DNA of 33,453 nucleotides from IMG/VR virus record IMGVR_UViG_3300032265_002079, positions 1 to 33,453 of that record. One strand, 5' to 3'. Shown here piece by piece: positions 8,212-16,164 of this stretch. Under the pieces are notes generated by a model, which saw only the letters and a program-made list of their open reading frames with translations, did no database searches and was not told the DNA's origin. Position 1 is the stretch's first letter, and every line of letters starts with the position of its first letter. This DNA is from a virus. The translations under genes and the position numbers were made by a program.

Positions 8212-9658
8212 AGTTATTATCAAAGATGAAGTTAATGTTAAGATAGAAAATTTAAGTCTTGATACACGCAAGGCTTTGGTTAAAAAATTCAAGTTTGAAG
8301 ACCCCACTGCTCGCTTTAGACCAGCCTTTAAATTGGGTCGTTGGGACGGAACAGTAAGTTATTTTGGTCTTGGCGGAACTACCTACATGAGTATGTTACC
8401 GCAGGTGCTTGAGTATCTCGAAAATCAAAATTACTATATCGAACTAGAAGACCAACGTAGTCCTATTGCCTTGGATTTTCCCGAAATTTCTGACGATTTT
8501 TGGGGTGATCAAACATGGCCAAAAGGACACTTGCGAGCAGGTGAAAAAATTAGACTGCGAGATGATCAAGTTGAAGTTGTAAACAAGTTCCTTGAAAATC
8601 CTCAGTGTATCCAAGAAATTGCCACAGGGTTTGGCAAAACAATTACAACAGCAACACTGGCAAAAATCTGTGAAAAATATGGAAGAACAGTCACTATTGT
8701 CCCGAACAAAAGTCTTGTCGAACAGACAGAAGAAGATTTTATTAACTGCGGCCTTGATGTCGGAGTCTACTACGGAGATAGAAAAAATCTTGATAAAACA
8801 CACACTATCTGCACTTGGCAAAGTTTAAATGTTTTAGATAAAAACTCTAAACAATACGACGAAGCGGCCTGTGCAAAATTAGAAATATTGCTGGACAATG
8901 TACAGTGCGTTATGGTAGACGAAGTACACATGGCCAAGGCAGAAGTACTTAAAAATCTATTAACACGCAATCTAGCCGCTACGCCAATTCGTTGGGGTCT
9001 AACAGGTACTGTTCCTAAAGATGATTTTGAATTTCAGAGCTTACGATGCAGTTTAGGTGAAGTTGTTAACAGAGTCGCGGCACATGAATTACAAGAATCT
9101 GGCGTACTCAGCAACTGTCATGTGAACATTATTCAGACTGCTGAATGGAAAGAGTTTAGCGGATATGCCGAAGAACTTAAATTCCTAGTAACTGACGAAA
9201 CACGCATGGTATATTTGGCCAACCAAATTAAAAATATTGCAGAAAATGGAAATACCTTGGTTCTAGTTGGCAGAATTGAGTCTGGAAAATTTTTAACAAA
9301 CGAATTAGAAGATGCTGTTTTTATTTCAGGCGAAGTAAAAACCAAAGATAGAAAAGAAGAATACGATGAAGTTAAAACTAGTACTAACAAGATTATTGTG
9401 GCGACTTACGGTGTGGCCGCTGTGGGTATTAATATCCCCCGTATTTTTAATCTGGTTCTTCTTGAACCCGGAAAGAGCTTTGTCCGCGTTATACAAAGTA
9501 TTGGGCGAGGCATTAGAAAAGCAGACGACAAGGATCATGTAGAGATTTGGGATCTTACAGCCAGCACAAAATACGCAAAACGGCACTTGACAGAACGTAA
9601 ACGTTTTTACAAAGATGCTAAGTATCCGTTCACAATTACAAAGGTAAAATATCAATAA
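8198..9658 (+). CDS. uvsW: UvsW, DNA/RNA-DNA helicase
   Basis: Superfamily 2 helicase that unwinds R-loops and branched DNA and regresses forks. The N-terminal domain carries RFRPAFKLGRWDG, equivalent to the NPRFRYGNWDG region of T4 UvsW. Motif I is ATGFGKT at residues 142-148, motif II DEVH at 241-244, motif III LTGTV, and motif VI QSIGRGIRK near the C-terminus. 486 residues compares with about 503 in T4. Starts with TTG inside the end of the preceding gene, suggesting coupling and modest expression. Stop overlaps the next start (TAATG). Confidence 0.94.
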   Translation: MATCKVIIKDEVNVKIENLSLDTRKALVKKFKFEDPTARFRPAFKLGRWDGTVSYFGLGGTTYMSMLPQVLEYLENQNYYIELEDQRSPIALDFPEISDDFWGDQTWPKGHLRAGEKIRLRDDQVEVVNKFLENPQCIQEIATGFGKTITTATLAKICEKYGRTVTIVPNKSLVEQTEEDFINCGLDVGVYYGDRKNLDKTHTICTWQSLNVLDKNSKQYDEAACAKLEILLDNVQCVMVDEVHMAKAEVLKNLLTRNLAATPIRWGLTGTVPKDDFEFQSLRCSLGEVVNRVAAHELQESGVLSNCHVNIIQTAEWKEFSGYAEELKFLVTDETRMVYLANQIKNIAENGNTLVLVGRIESGKFLTNELEDAVFISGEVKTKDRKEEYDEVKTSTNKIIVATYGVAAVGINIPRIFNLVLLEPGKSFVRVIQSIGRGIRKADDKDHVEIWDLTASTKYAKRHLTERKRFYKDAKYPFTITKVKYQ

Positions 9659-10161
9659 TGCAAATTTTAACATTAGAAGACAAAACATTTTTTCTCAATG
9701 AGCTACCAGAGGAGATAGATGATGATTTACGATTTGCTGTATTAGATAACAGCGACAATCAAAATCCAGACCATTTCTTTATTCCTCTTATATTTCTTGA
9801 GAGCTTTACAGGTCCAGCGGTAGCACTTAAGATCGGACCCTACGAACTAACTATGCCACTAGATTGGTGTACTATTGTTGGAGATCCAGAAGGCCCAGAC
9901 ATGGAGGTATTACCATTAACTAGTCTTAATGATCGCGGGTTTAGGACATTCTGCTTTAATCCGCTAAGTGGGTTTAGACCAGAATTTTTAGACATTGACA
10001 TCATTGATGTATATCAGGATGTTAAGTGGTATTTTCCCAAAATGAGAAGTGGACAATTATTGTGTACTCCGTTGCATCCTGGTCCTAAACCGATCTGTGC
10101 TTTCTTTGTCAAAGAAGTTAGTCGACAAAGTGAAATCGTAGATTATACCAAGTGTTGGTAA
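9658..10161 (+). CDS. Conserved phage protein of unknown function
   Basis: 167 residues, no recognised domain. Strand-rich with many Pro, Phe and Asp, for example HFFIPLIFLESF and MPLDWCTIVGDPEGPD. The overall look matches a protein I associate with the replication region of aquatic T4-like phages, but I know no function for it. TAATG overlap with uvsW puts it in the same operon. It is not the gp55 sigma factor, whose sequence is Lys/Gln-rich and helical. Confidence 0.75.
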   Translation: MQILTLEDKTFFLNELPEEIDDDLRFAVLDNSDNQNPDHFFIPLIFLESFTGPAVALKIGPYELTMPLDWCTIVGDPEGPDMEVLPLTSLNDRGFRTFCFNPLSGFRPEFLDIDIIDVYQDVKWYFPKMRSGQLLCTPLHPGPKPICAFFVKEVSRQSEIVDYTKCW

Positions 10162-10162
10162 T

Positions 10163-10441
10163 ATGGGAAGTCTTAAACCTGGAGCAACTTACATATACGA
10201 AAGAGCCGATGGCGTTACCTACTCTAGAGAATTCGGATCAGACCCTAGTACAAGAAAACCGATAGGTTGGGATTTAGGCAAAGGACCCGAGGATACTTTT
10301 CTTGGAATGCCGGTAAGAAAAGTTGGTGAATTAGTTGCAATAGCACAGGCGGCTGAAACTAATTCCTCTTTACATGAGGCACTAGAACGTGTTAAAATAT
10401 TATATTACTTGAGCAAAGAATATGGCGACAGCAAAACTTGA
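10163..10441 (+). CDS. Small conserved hypothetical protein
   Basis: 92 residues. The N-terminal half is polar and aromatic (TYIYERADGVTYSREFG); the C-terminal half is a probable helix rich in Ala, Leu and Glu. Starts one base after the preceding stop and overlaps the following gene by 20 bases. No function assigned. Confidence 0.7.
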   Translation: MGSLKPGATYIYERADGVTYSREFGSDPSTRKPIGWDLGKGPEDTFLGMPVRKVGELVAIAQAAETNSSLHEALERVKILYYLSKEYGDSKT

Positions 10442-10886
10442 TATTAAACGTGAACTATCCGCAGTAGATCAAAGAAATCATAACTTCTATGATAATCTAA
10501 CGGAAGACGAAAAGAAAGCATTTAGCCCTTACATTCTAATGCGTTATACCGCAAGTGTGCAAGGAGATAGAGATGTACAAGAATGGTATCTCGAAATGAC
10601 CAATGAACTAGTAAACAAAAATCACTGGTCGTTAAGCAAAGGTCATAAGGCTCTGCTTTGGAAATTATTTGCGTCAACTGGTACTGGAGTAAATGCATAT
10701 CATCCATATCTTGCCAGCGGCAAAAGAGAAAAAACAAATAAAATAGAAAAGCTGATCGCCGAATTAAATCCTACAATGAAATTTGATGAAATTAAACTGC
10801 TGGCCAGTTTAATGGATAAACAAGATATCGAGGAGTTGTTTGACAAGATGGGCTTTGATAAAAAACAAAGAAAGGAATACGAATGA
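10422..10886 (+). CDS. Probable clamp-loader small subunit (T4 gp62-like)
   Basis: In T4, gp62 joins gp44 to load the sliding clamp gp45. This 154-residue helical protein (T4 gp62 is 187) has a segment with the spacing of gp62: YHPYLASGKREKTNKIEKLI, then EIKLLASLMDKQ, comparable to the NYLMAAVPRGKR and IIKLLAKRY region of T4. Location in a replication/recombination operon agrees. Similarity is weak by eye, gp44 and gp45 are not in the window, and an unrelated helical adaptor is possible. Confidence 0.55.
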   Translation: MATAKLDIKRELSAVDQRNHNFYDNLTEDEKKAFSPYILMRYTASVQGDRDVQEWYLEMTNELVNKNHWSLSKGHKALLWKLFASTGTGVNAYHPYLASGKREKTNKIEKLIAELNPTMKFDEIKLLASLMDKQDIEELFDKMGFDKKQRKEYE

Positions 10887-11053
10887 ACAATTTTTGGACT
10901 GTGGCTATCGATGCAGATGGCCGAGTATTTTTAGAAAACGAATCCAACCGAGGAACACGTTTTTATCTTGAGGGAGATTTTGCCACTCAAGACAACCGTG
11001 TGCTTTTTGCCAGCGAAATAGCAAGAAAAATTAACGGTACTTTTGTTGGTTAA
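10883..11053 (+). CDS. 56-residue hypothetical protein
   Basis: Starts at an ATG overlapping the previous stop (ATGA) and encodes 56 residues beginning MNNFWTVAIDADGRVFLENE and ending KINGTFVG. The GAATACGA before the ATG is a poor ribosome site, so coupling to the upstream gene is likely. The composition is protein-like and the ORF fills an otherwise empty 170-base gap between two operon genes. No known family. Confidence 0.65.
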   Translation: MNNFWTVAIDADGRVFLENESNRGTRFYLEGDFATQDNRVLFASEIARKINGTFVG

Positions 11054-11057
11054 AAAC

Positions 11058-11753
11058 ATGATAGCATTGGTAGATCAGCCTTTCAATTGTGTGCATTGTG
11101 GTAAGAGTTTTATGAAAGAAAAAACTCTGTATGCTCACATGTGCGAACGCAAACGTAGAGCAATGCAAAAGACTGAGAAACGTGTGCAGGCAGGTTACAT
11201 GGCTTTTAATAGATTCTGGCAGTTGGCCCAAGGTGGAAAGAAACTTAAAACTTATGATGAATTCTGTGATACAGCATACTATAACGCTTTTGTTAAGTTT
11301 GGATCTTTTATTAACAATGTTAATCCTATATACCCTGATAAATTTGTAGACTATGTCATCAAAAGCGGTGTTAAATTAGATCAGTGGTGCAGAGATGAAC
11401 TGTATGAAACTTATCTTTACGAAATGATAAAGATAGAACCTGTAGAGGGTGCAGTGCAACGTAGCCTACAAACCATGATGGAATGGGGAGACGAGCATAG
11501 TGCAAATTTTGCACAATACTTTTTGTATGCCAGTTTGAACAAAGCAGTTTCAGATATTAGAAACGGAAATATTAGCCCATGGGTCATACTCAATACCAAG
11601 TCAGGCAAAAAGATGGTTCAAAGCATGAACGACGAACAGTTGGATCTAATTTCGCCGGCGTTTGATGTGCCGTTTTGGTTGAAGAAATTCAAAGAAGTGC
11701 CGGCTGATATTGCACTAGTCAAAGAAATTTGTCATGAAGCAGGTATACAATGA
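11058..11753 (+). CDS. Protein with N-terminal C2HC zinc finger, function unknown
   Basis: 231 residues from the ATG at 11058; a TTG extension to 11043 overlaps the small gene before it. The N-terminus has a classical finger layout, C11-x2-C14-x12-H27-x-C29, with the aromatic and Leu positions of C2H2 fingers (FNCVHCGKSF, then LYAHMC). A basic linker and a helical domain follow. The finger suggests nucleic-acid or protein binding. Overlaps the next gene by four bases (ATGA). A transcription or replication regulator is plausible, but nothing in the sequence decides it. Confidence 0.78.
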   Translation: MIALVDQPFNCVHCGKSFMKEKTLYAHMCERKRRAMQKTEKRVQAGYMAFNRFWQLAQGGKKLKTYDEFCDTAYYNAFVKFGSFINNVNPIYPDKFVDYVIKSGVKLDQWCRDELYETYLYEMIKIEPVEGAVQRSLQTMMEWGDEHSANFAQYFLYASLNKAVSDIRNGNISPWVILNTKSGKKMVQSMNDEQLDLISPAFDVPFWLKKFKEVPADIALVKEICHEAGIQ

Positions 11754-12133
11754 GTACAGAAAATATAAAAGAGTTTTGTAATTACCATAGCATTCGTGTG
11801 CTCGATACAAACAAGCGAGCCAGTCGTTATCATAAGGTTAACATAAATTATTTTAAAGATCCTATGGATTTTAATCGAGTTTATGAAGATATTGTCTATG
11901 ATAGCGAACCTTTGTATACTGTAGAAATTGCAGAAAGTGAACTAGAACGTATTGCAGGCTTTCAAGCCGAAGTGTTTAATCACATGAAGAACCAAGGACA
12001 TTACCGAATGTTTGAGGTTATAATGGAACAAAAAGAAAGAGAAAAGTATTTGAAAAACAAATACCCAGCAGTAAAAAAAGCGTATGAACAATATAGCCTA
12101 ATGTTAAAATTAGCAGAAAGTGGAGAGTTATGA
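11750..12133 (+). CDS. Conserved hypothetical protein
   Basis: 127 residues; mostly charged, with a long C-terminal helix rich in Lys, Glu and Tyr (EQKEREKYLKNKYPAVKKAY). No catalytic motif seen. Overlaps both neighbours by four bases, so it is a translated part of the operon leading into nucleotide-metabolism genes. Confidence 0.72.
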   Translation: MSTENIKEFCNYHSIRVLDTNKRASRYHKVNINYFKDPMDFNRVYEDIVYDSEPLYTVEIAESELERIAGFQAEVFNHMKNQGHYRMFEVIMEQKEREKYLKNKYPAVKKAYEQYSLMLKLAESGEL

Positions 12134-12660
12134 AAAAATTAAAGATTGATTATACTGAATATAAAGGCATGGTACAAAGCATCTGCAGAGACATTTCTGC
12201 AAGTGGATGGACACCTGACTACATTGTTGGAATTACAAGAGGCGGATTGTTGCCTGCTGTAATGATTAGTCAGTACTTTGATATTCCTTGTCAGACATTA
12301 AAAATCAGCCTACGGGAGAATGACGAACTTGGACCAGAAAGCAATTTATGGATGGCGGAAGAAGCATACGGATATCGTGGTGGACTCGGCGAGCCTGCCG
12401 CAAAAAATATTCTCGTAGTTGATGATATCAATGATACTGGTGCAACACTGAATTGGCTAATGGAAGATTGGCGCAGTGGATGTTTGCCAAATGACGAAAG
12501 ATGGAATCATGTCTGGGGACATAATGTACGATTTGCAGTAATTGTAGACAACTTGGCTAGCAAATGTAATGTCAAAATGGACTACGTTGGGTTAGAAGTT
12601 AACAAAACAGAAAACGATGTATGGATCGAATTTCCTTATGAGGAGTGGTGGGCAAAATGA
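12130..12660 (+). CDS. Phosphoribosyltransferase
   Basis: Type I PRTase fold, 176 residues. The PRPP-binding loop is ILVVDDINDTGATL at residues 94-106 with the two adjacent acidic residues D97-D98, and the pyrophosphate loop is GITRGGLLPA at about 34-43. The size and the ITRGG loop resemble xanthine/hypoxanthine-guanine enzymes, so purine salvage is the best guess. Base specificity cannot be read from the sequence. It lies just upstream of dCMP deaminase, consistent with feeding nucleotide pools during replication. Confidence 0.85.
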   Translation: MKKLKIDYTEYKGMVQSICRDISASGWTPDYIVGITRGGLLPAVMISQYFDIPCQTLKISLRENDELGPESNLWMAEEAYGYRGGLGEPAAKNILVVDDINDTGATLNWLMEDWRSGCLPNDERWNHVWGHNVRFAVIVDNLASKCNVKMDYVGLEVNKTENDVWIEFPYEEWWAK

Positions 12661-12884
12661 CAACATTTACAACAGATGATAGAATAGAAGCAACAAAACC
12701 TTCCAAGTTACCAAAAGCAGGTAGCGTATGGGCTGGAGATAGCATGGAAAAATTTCGTGTTATTGATGTGGTGTACACTGACGATCATGTTTGGGTATAC
12801 TATGTTAAAGCAAAAGACGGAACAGAATATAGTTGCTATGTAGAGAGTTTCTTAGCAAGATTTAGAGAGATGCCATCAGAGTGA
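12657..12884 (+). CDS. Small hypothetical protein, possible SH3-like barrel
   Basis: 75 residues from the ATG at 12657, which overlaps the PRTase stop (ATGA); an ORF extension to 12645 is less likely. The strand pattern GSVWAGDSMEKFRVIDVVY, then HVWVYYVKAKDGTEYSC, is typical of small beta-barrel proteins. No function assigned. Its stop overlaps the GTG start of the deaminase. Confidence 0.65.
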   Translation: MTTFTTDDRIEATKPSKLPKAGSVWAGDSMEKFRVIDVVYTDDHVWVYYVKAKDGTEYSCYVESFLARFREMPSE

Positions 12885-13366
12885 AACAAAAATTTATCGA
12901 CCTATATATGGATTGGGCTAAACGTTGCGCTGAGCTCAGTCATGCACGTAGATTACACGTTGGTGCAGTTATAGTCAAGGAAGATACTGTTATTAGCTAT
13001 GGCTATAACGGAATGCCGTCTGGATGGGATAATGATTGTGAAAATACCGTTTTTGTATTAGACGAAGAATCCATGGGCACCGATATGATATCGTTGGGCT
13101 ACTCTCGTACAGAAAATGGCAATTGGGTTAAACTTAAAACTAAACCAGAGGTATTACATGCTGAATCAAACGCTATTGCAAAACTGGCGAAGTCTAGTAA
13201 CAGTGGGATTGGGTCTACTATATTTGTTACTCACAGCCCTTGTATGGAATGTGCCAAACTCATTGCCCAGTCAGGTATTAGTAGTGTATACTATAATGAA
13301 AACTATAGAGATGATGCAGGAATCCGGTTCCTTGAAAAGTCCGGAGTAGAGGTTACAAAAGTATGA
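12881..13366 (+). CDS. cd: dCMP deaminase
   Basis: Zinc enzyme converting dCMP to dUMP, the precursor for dTMP. HAE at residues 93-95 supplies the zinc ligand and catalytic Glu, and PCMEC at 120-124 the two Cys ligands. The N-terminal LHVGAVIVKEDTVISYGYNG strand-loop is typical. An insertion of about 35 residues lies between NDCEN and the HAE motif, as in other phage-type dCMP deaminases. GTG start overlaps the previous stop. Confidence 0.93.
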   Translation: MKQKFIDLYMDWAKRCAELSHARRLHVGAVIVKEDTVISYGYNGMPSGWDNDCENTVFVLDEESMGTDMISLGYSRTENGNWVKLKTKPEVLHAESNAIAKLAKSSNSGIGSTIFVTHSPCMECAKLIAQSGISSVYYNENYRDDAGIRFLEKSGVEVTKV

Positions 13367-13722
13367 CAAGATTAGATGGATTTGTAGAAAAAGGATGGGG
13401 CTCAGAAAATATCTGGGCAACCAACGACAAGTATTGCGGCAAGCTGATGAAGTTTAATACAGGTGCAAAATTCAGTATGCACTTTCATCAGTTCAAAGAA
13501 GAAACATGGTATGTGTTAGATGGTTTATTTTTTGTCAAGTGGATTGACACAAAAACTGCCGACGAATATACCACATATCTTAAACCCGGTGATGTATGGC
13601 ACAATGAACCATGCAAGCCTCATCAAATTATTTGTCAAGAAGCAGGCACTATTATTGAAGTAAGTACTCCTGATAGTGTCGAAGATAACTATCGTGTTGC
13701 AAAAGGTGACAGTCAAAAATGA
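13363..13722 (+). CDS. Cupin-domain protein, sugar-isomerase-like
   Basis: 119 residues with a single double-stranded beta-helix. The metal motif is MHFHQFKEETWYVLDG (H-x-H with a following Glu), then LKPGDVWHNEP and PHQI. It looks like the short mannose-6-phosphate-isomerase-type cupins found in surface-sugar clusters. Placed directly before the heptose epimerase gene with a four-base overlap, so a sugar-related role is likely. The substrate is unknown. Confidence 0.8.
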   Translation: MTRLDGFVEKGWGSENIWATNDKYCGKLMKFNTGAKFSMHFHQFKEETWYVLDGLFFVKWIDTKTADEYTTYLKPGDVWHNEPCKPHQIICQEAGTIIEVSTPDSVEDNYRVAKGDSQK

Positions 13723-14489
13723 AAATTTTAGTAACAGGCTATAAAGGATTTATTGGGCAAAACATGGTCAATGCTCTAAAAGATGAGCATACTGTAACCA
13801 CCTACGAAATAGGAGAAGAGCCTCCTGAGTTTGAGGGATTGGACTGGGTTATTCATCTTGGTGCAATCAGTAGCACCACTGAGCGCAACGTAGAAAAAGT
13901 CATGCGTCATAATCACGATTTTAGTTGTATGTTATTGATAGCCTGTCAGGTTGAAAAGGTTAATTTGCAATATGCTAGTTCTGCAAGTGTATACGGCCTG
14001 AATACCAACTTTAGAGAAGATGCTCCTGTTGATCCACGTAGTCCTTATGCATGGAGCAAATATCTATTTGATCGTAATGCAGGTTCGCAAAAGTTTGATG
14101 GTATTCGTGTACAAGGATTTAGATATTTTAATGTATTCGGACCTCATGAAGATCACAAAGGCGATCAAGCAAGCCCGTATCATAAGTTTGAAAAACAAGC
14201 ACAGGAAACTGGTGTTATTAAATTGTTCGAAGGCAGTGAAAACTATCTAAGAGATTTTGTACCAGTAGAAACAGTTGTCGATGTACATAAAAAATTCCTT
14301 ACTGTTGACGAATCAGGATTATGGAATGTAGGAACAGGACAAGCCACTTCTTTTGAAGCAGTTGCAAGAACGATCGCAGACAAATACAATGCCCGTATCG
14401 AATATATTCCTATGCCCGAAGATGTTAAATCACAGTATCAGAAATACACCTGTGCAGATGTTACAAAACTAAGAAAGTATTATCCATGA
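13719..14489 (+). CDS. hldD: ADP-L-glycero-D-manno-heptose 6-epimerase-like (HldD/RfaD)
   Basis: Short-chain dehydrogenase/reductase, 256 residues (E. coli HldD has 310). The NAD(P) loop GYKGFIGQN begins at residue 7. The active-site region SSTTE, YASSASVYG and YAWSK (Y110, K114) follow. Specific HldD signatures are RYFNVFGPHEDHKG, KLFEGSENYLRDFV and RIEYIPMPEDVKSQYQ, all close to the E. coli protein, which favours HldD over generic epimerases. Overlaps the next gene, which encodes heptose-phosphate nucleotidyltransferase. Confidence 0.88.
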   Translation: MKILVTGYKGFIGQNMVNALKDEHTVTTYEIGEEPPEFEGLDWVIHLGAISSTTERNVEKVMRHNHDFSCMLLIACQVEKVNLQYASSASVYGLNTNFREDAPVDPRSPYAWSKYLFDRNAGSQKFDGIRVQGFRYFNVFGPHEDHKGDQASPYHKFEKQAQETGVIKLFEGSENYLRDFVPVETVVDVHKKFLTVDESGLWNVGTGQATSFEAVARTIADKYNARIEYIPMPEDVKSQYQKYTCADVTKLRKYYP

Positions 14490-14887
14490 CCACTGTAGTA
14501 GTTAATGGTACATTTGATATTCTCCATCCAGGGCACGTTGCTATGCTAAACACGGCTCGCAGTTTAGGCAACTATCTTATTGTATGCATCGATACAGACC
14601 GCCGTGTTAAAGAGCTCAAAGGTGATAAGCGTCCGATCAATGATCAAAACTTTCGTAAGGTAATGCTACAAAATCTTAAGTCTGTTGATATTGTAGAATT
14701 TTTTGATAGTCAAGAAGAACTAATAGAAATACTCCAACTCTATCAGCCAGACATTATGGTCAAAGGTAGTGATTGGAAAGGTAAGAGCGTAGTGGCAGAA
14801 AAATATGTAAAAGAGATCTTTTGGTATGACAGAATCGACGAATACTCAACAACAAAAATCATTGAAAATATTATTAATCGGGGATGA
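14486..14887 (+). CDS. Heptose-1-phosphate adenylyltransferase (C-terminal HldE / RfaE2 domain as a separate protein)
   Basis: 133 residues of cytidylyltransferase fold. GTFDILHPGH at residues 8-17 carries the HxGH nucleotide-binding motif. LKGDKRPIND, MVKGSDWKGK and the terminal STTKIIENI correspond closely to the C-terminal domain of HldE (LKGDSRPVN, LVKGGDY, STTNIIKKI). It would form ADP-heptose from heptose-1-phosphate. In E. coli this domain is fused behind the kinase; here it is free and encoded before the kinase. Specificity for ADP over CDP is assumed from the family. Confidence 0.85.
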   Translation: MTTVVVNGTFDILHPGHVAMLNTARSLGNYLIVCIDTDRRVKELKGDKRPINDQNFRKVMLQNLKSVDIVEFFDSQEELIEILQLYQPDIMVKGSDWKGKSVVAEKYVKEIFWYDRIDEYSTTKIIENIINRG

Positions 14888-15596
14888 TTGTCTTGATGTT
14901 TATCAGTACGGTACTATAGATAGAATTAGTCCCGAAGCGCCTGTCCCTGTATTCAAATATAGCCATAAAGAAGAAATTGGAGGAATGGCACGTAATGTCA
15001 AATCCAATTTAGAAAATCTAGGATGTGAAGTTAGCTATCTATGCGGCGATACCAGTGTCAAGACTAGACTAATTGATCTGCGTAGCAAACAACACATTGT
15101 GAGAATCGACAATGATCAAATGTCATCGCCTATCAGTTTTAATACAGAGATTCCGGCAATATATGATGCTGTGGTAATCAGTGATTATAATAAAGGAACT
15201 GTGAGCTACGATATGGTAAAAAATATAATACAGACCTTTAAAGGCCCTGTGTTTATTGATACCAAAAAGACCGATCTGACACAATTCGAAGGTGCGTGGG
15301 TCAAAGTAAACGAGCTAGAGTATAGCAAACTTGTCACCACTTGCTCTGGATTAATTGTTACTTTGGGTAGCCGTGGCACATTGTTTAACAATGAAATATA
15401 TCCAGCAACAAAGGTAGAGGTTAGCGATGTATGCGGAGCAGGTGATACGTTTTTATCAGCATTGACATTGCAATTTCTCTTGACAAAAGACATGCAAAAA
15501 GCTATACTATTTGCTAACATAGCCGCTGGCATAACTGTACAGCATTTGGGAAACTACGCACCAAGTTACGACGAGATTAGACGTGCCGGATATTGA
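14826..15596 (+). CDS. Heptose-7-phosphate kinase-like (N-terminal HldE / RfaE1, PfkB family)
   Basis: 256 residues if the ATG at 14826 is used, overlapping the adenylyltransferase gene by 62 bases; a TTG at 14862 (giving LKILLIGDD) would trim 12 poorly conserved residues. GDDCLDVYQYG, then RISPEAPVPV and GGMARNVKSNLENLG, is the RfaE1 signature. The C-terminal CGAGDTF is the PfkB anion hole with the catalytic Asp. E. coli HldE kinase is about 318 residues, so this is compact. With the two preceding genes it forms an ADP-heptose pathway. GmhA- and GmhB-type genes are absent from the window. Confidence 0.85.
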   Translation: MTESTNTQQQKSLKILLIGDDCLDVYQYGTIDRISPEAPVPVFKYSHKEEIGGMARNVKSNLENLGCEVSYLCGDTSVKTRLIDLRSKQHIVRIDNDQMSSPISFNTEIPAIYDAVVISDYNKGTVSYDMVKNIIQTFKGPVFIDTKKTDLTQFEGAWVKVNELEYSKLVTTCSGLIVTLGSRGTLFNNEIYPATKVEVSDVCGAGDTFLSALTLQFLLTKDMQKAILFANIAAGITVQHLGNYAPSYDEIRRAGY

Positions 15597-16164
15597 TATA
15601 GACTTTTTAGATAGAACCGAAGCTCTTAAGATAATTAAGCATGTACCTGCGGCTATCAAAGAAGAAAATGGTACTTTTAAAAAACACAATACCGGCGTAT
15701 ATTGTCACGCTATTCCGTACAATCCGGTTACAGGTTTAGCAAGTTTTGATTATAAAGAAGCTGAAGATCGTAAATATTTTAAGTTAGATTTTTTAAACGT
15801 AAATGTTTATAAAGGTGTTCGCAACGAGGAACACTTGACTAATCTTATGAATCAGGAGCCATTATGGGATTTACTTTTACAAGACGACTTCGTGAATCTG
15901 TTATTTCATTTGAACGGGCATGGGATGGTACTAAGGAAGACTTGCCCTACTTCCGTGGAACAATTAAGTGCGGTCCTCGCTATGATCCGTCCGGCCAAGA
16001 GGCACCTGATTGGACAGGATTGGACTACGATAATGAAGGAAGTGTGGACGAAACCGACAGGTAATGAATATTACTTTAAGAAGGCTCATGCAGTGGCCTA
16101 TGCGGTTGCTATCGTTGTTCAGATGAATCTCATCTGTGAAGGAGTCAGCTATGAATATAGTTAA
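15583..16164 (+). CDS. Miniature DnaE-like protein (DNA polymerase III alpha fragment)
   Basis: 193 residues from a GTG start overlapping the kinase end. The N-terminus PDIDIDFLDRTEA matches the PDIDIDF catalytic-strand motif of bacterial DnaE. KYFKLDFLNVNVY resembles the K-x-D-x-L-G region, and the C-terminus EYYFKKAHAVAYAVAIVVQM matches the FNKSHAVAYALISYQ helix of the DnaE fingers. The long polymerase segments between these motifs, the PHP domain and the beta-clamp site are missing, so polymerase activity is unlikely. It may be a remnant or a repurposed template/dNTP-binding module. The reading frame is intact and embedded in an operon, so it is probably expressed. Confidence 0.65.
   Translation: MPDIDIDFLDRTEALKIIKHVPAAIKEENGTFKKHNTGVYCHAIPYNPVTGLASFDYKEAEDRKYFKLDFLNVNVYKGVRNEEHLTNLMNQEPLWDLLLQDDFVNLLFHLNGHGMVLRKTCPTSVEQLSAVLAMIRPAKRHLIGQDWTTIMKEVWTKPTGNEYYFKKAHAVAYAVAIVVQMNLICEGVSYEYS
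15854..16064 (+). other. Candidate nested out-of-frame gene (66 residues) with its own ribosome site
   Basis: An AGGAG site (15854-15858) precedes an ATG at 15864 by five bases and opens a 66-residue frame inside the DnaE-like gene. The product begins MGFTFTRRLRESVISFERAW and is balanced and soluble-looking. Sense-strand nested ORFs of this length occur by chance, so this is a candidate only. Confidence 0.3.
16139..16144 (+). promoter_or_regulatory. Ribosome binding site deciding the start at 16151
   Basis: AAGGAG six bases before the ATG at 16151. This selects that ATG over a GTG at 16136, which lies upstream of the site. Confidence 0.75.

Noticed and set aside
9658-10161. Late sigma factor gp55 as identity of the gene after uvsW
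   Set aside because: No sigma region-2-like helices or Lys/Gln-rich segments; the protein is strand-rich and Pro-rich.
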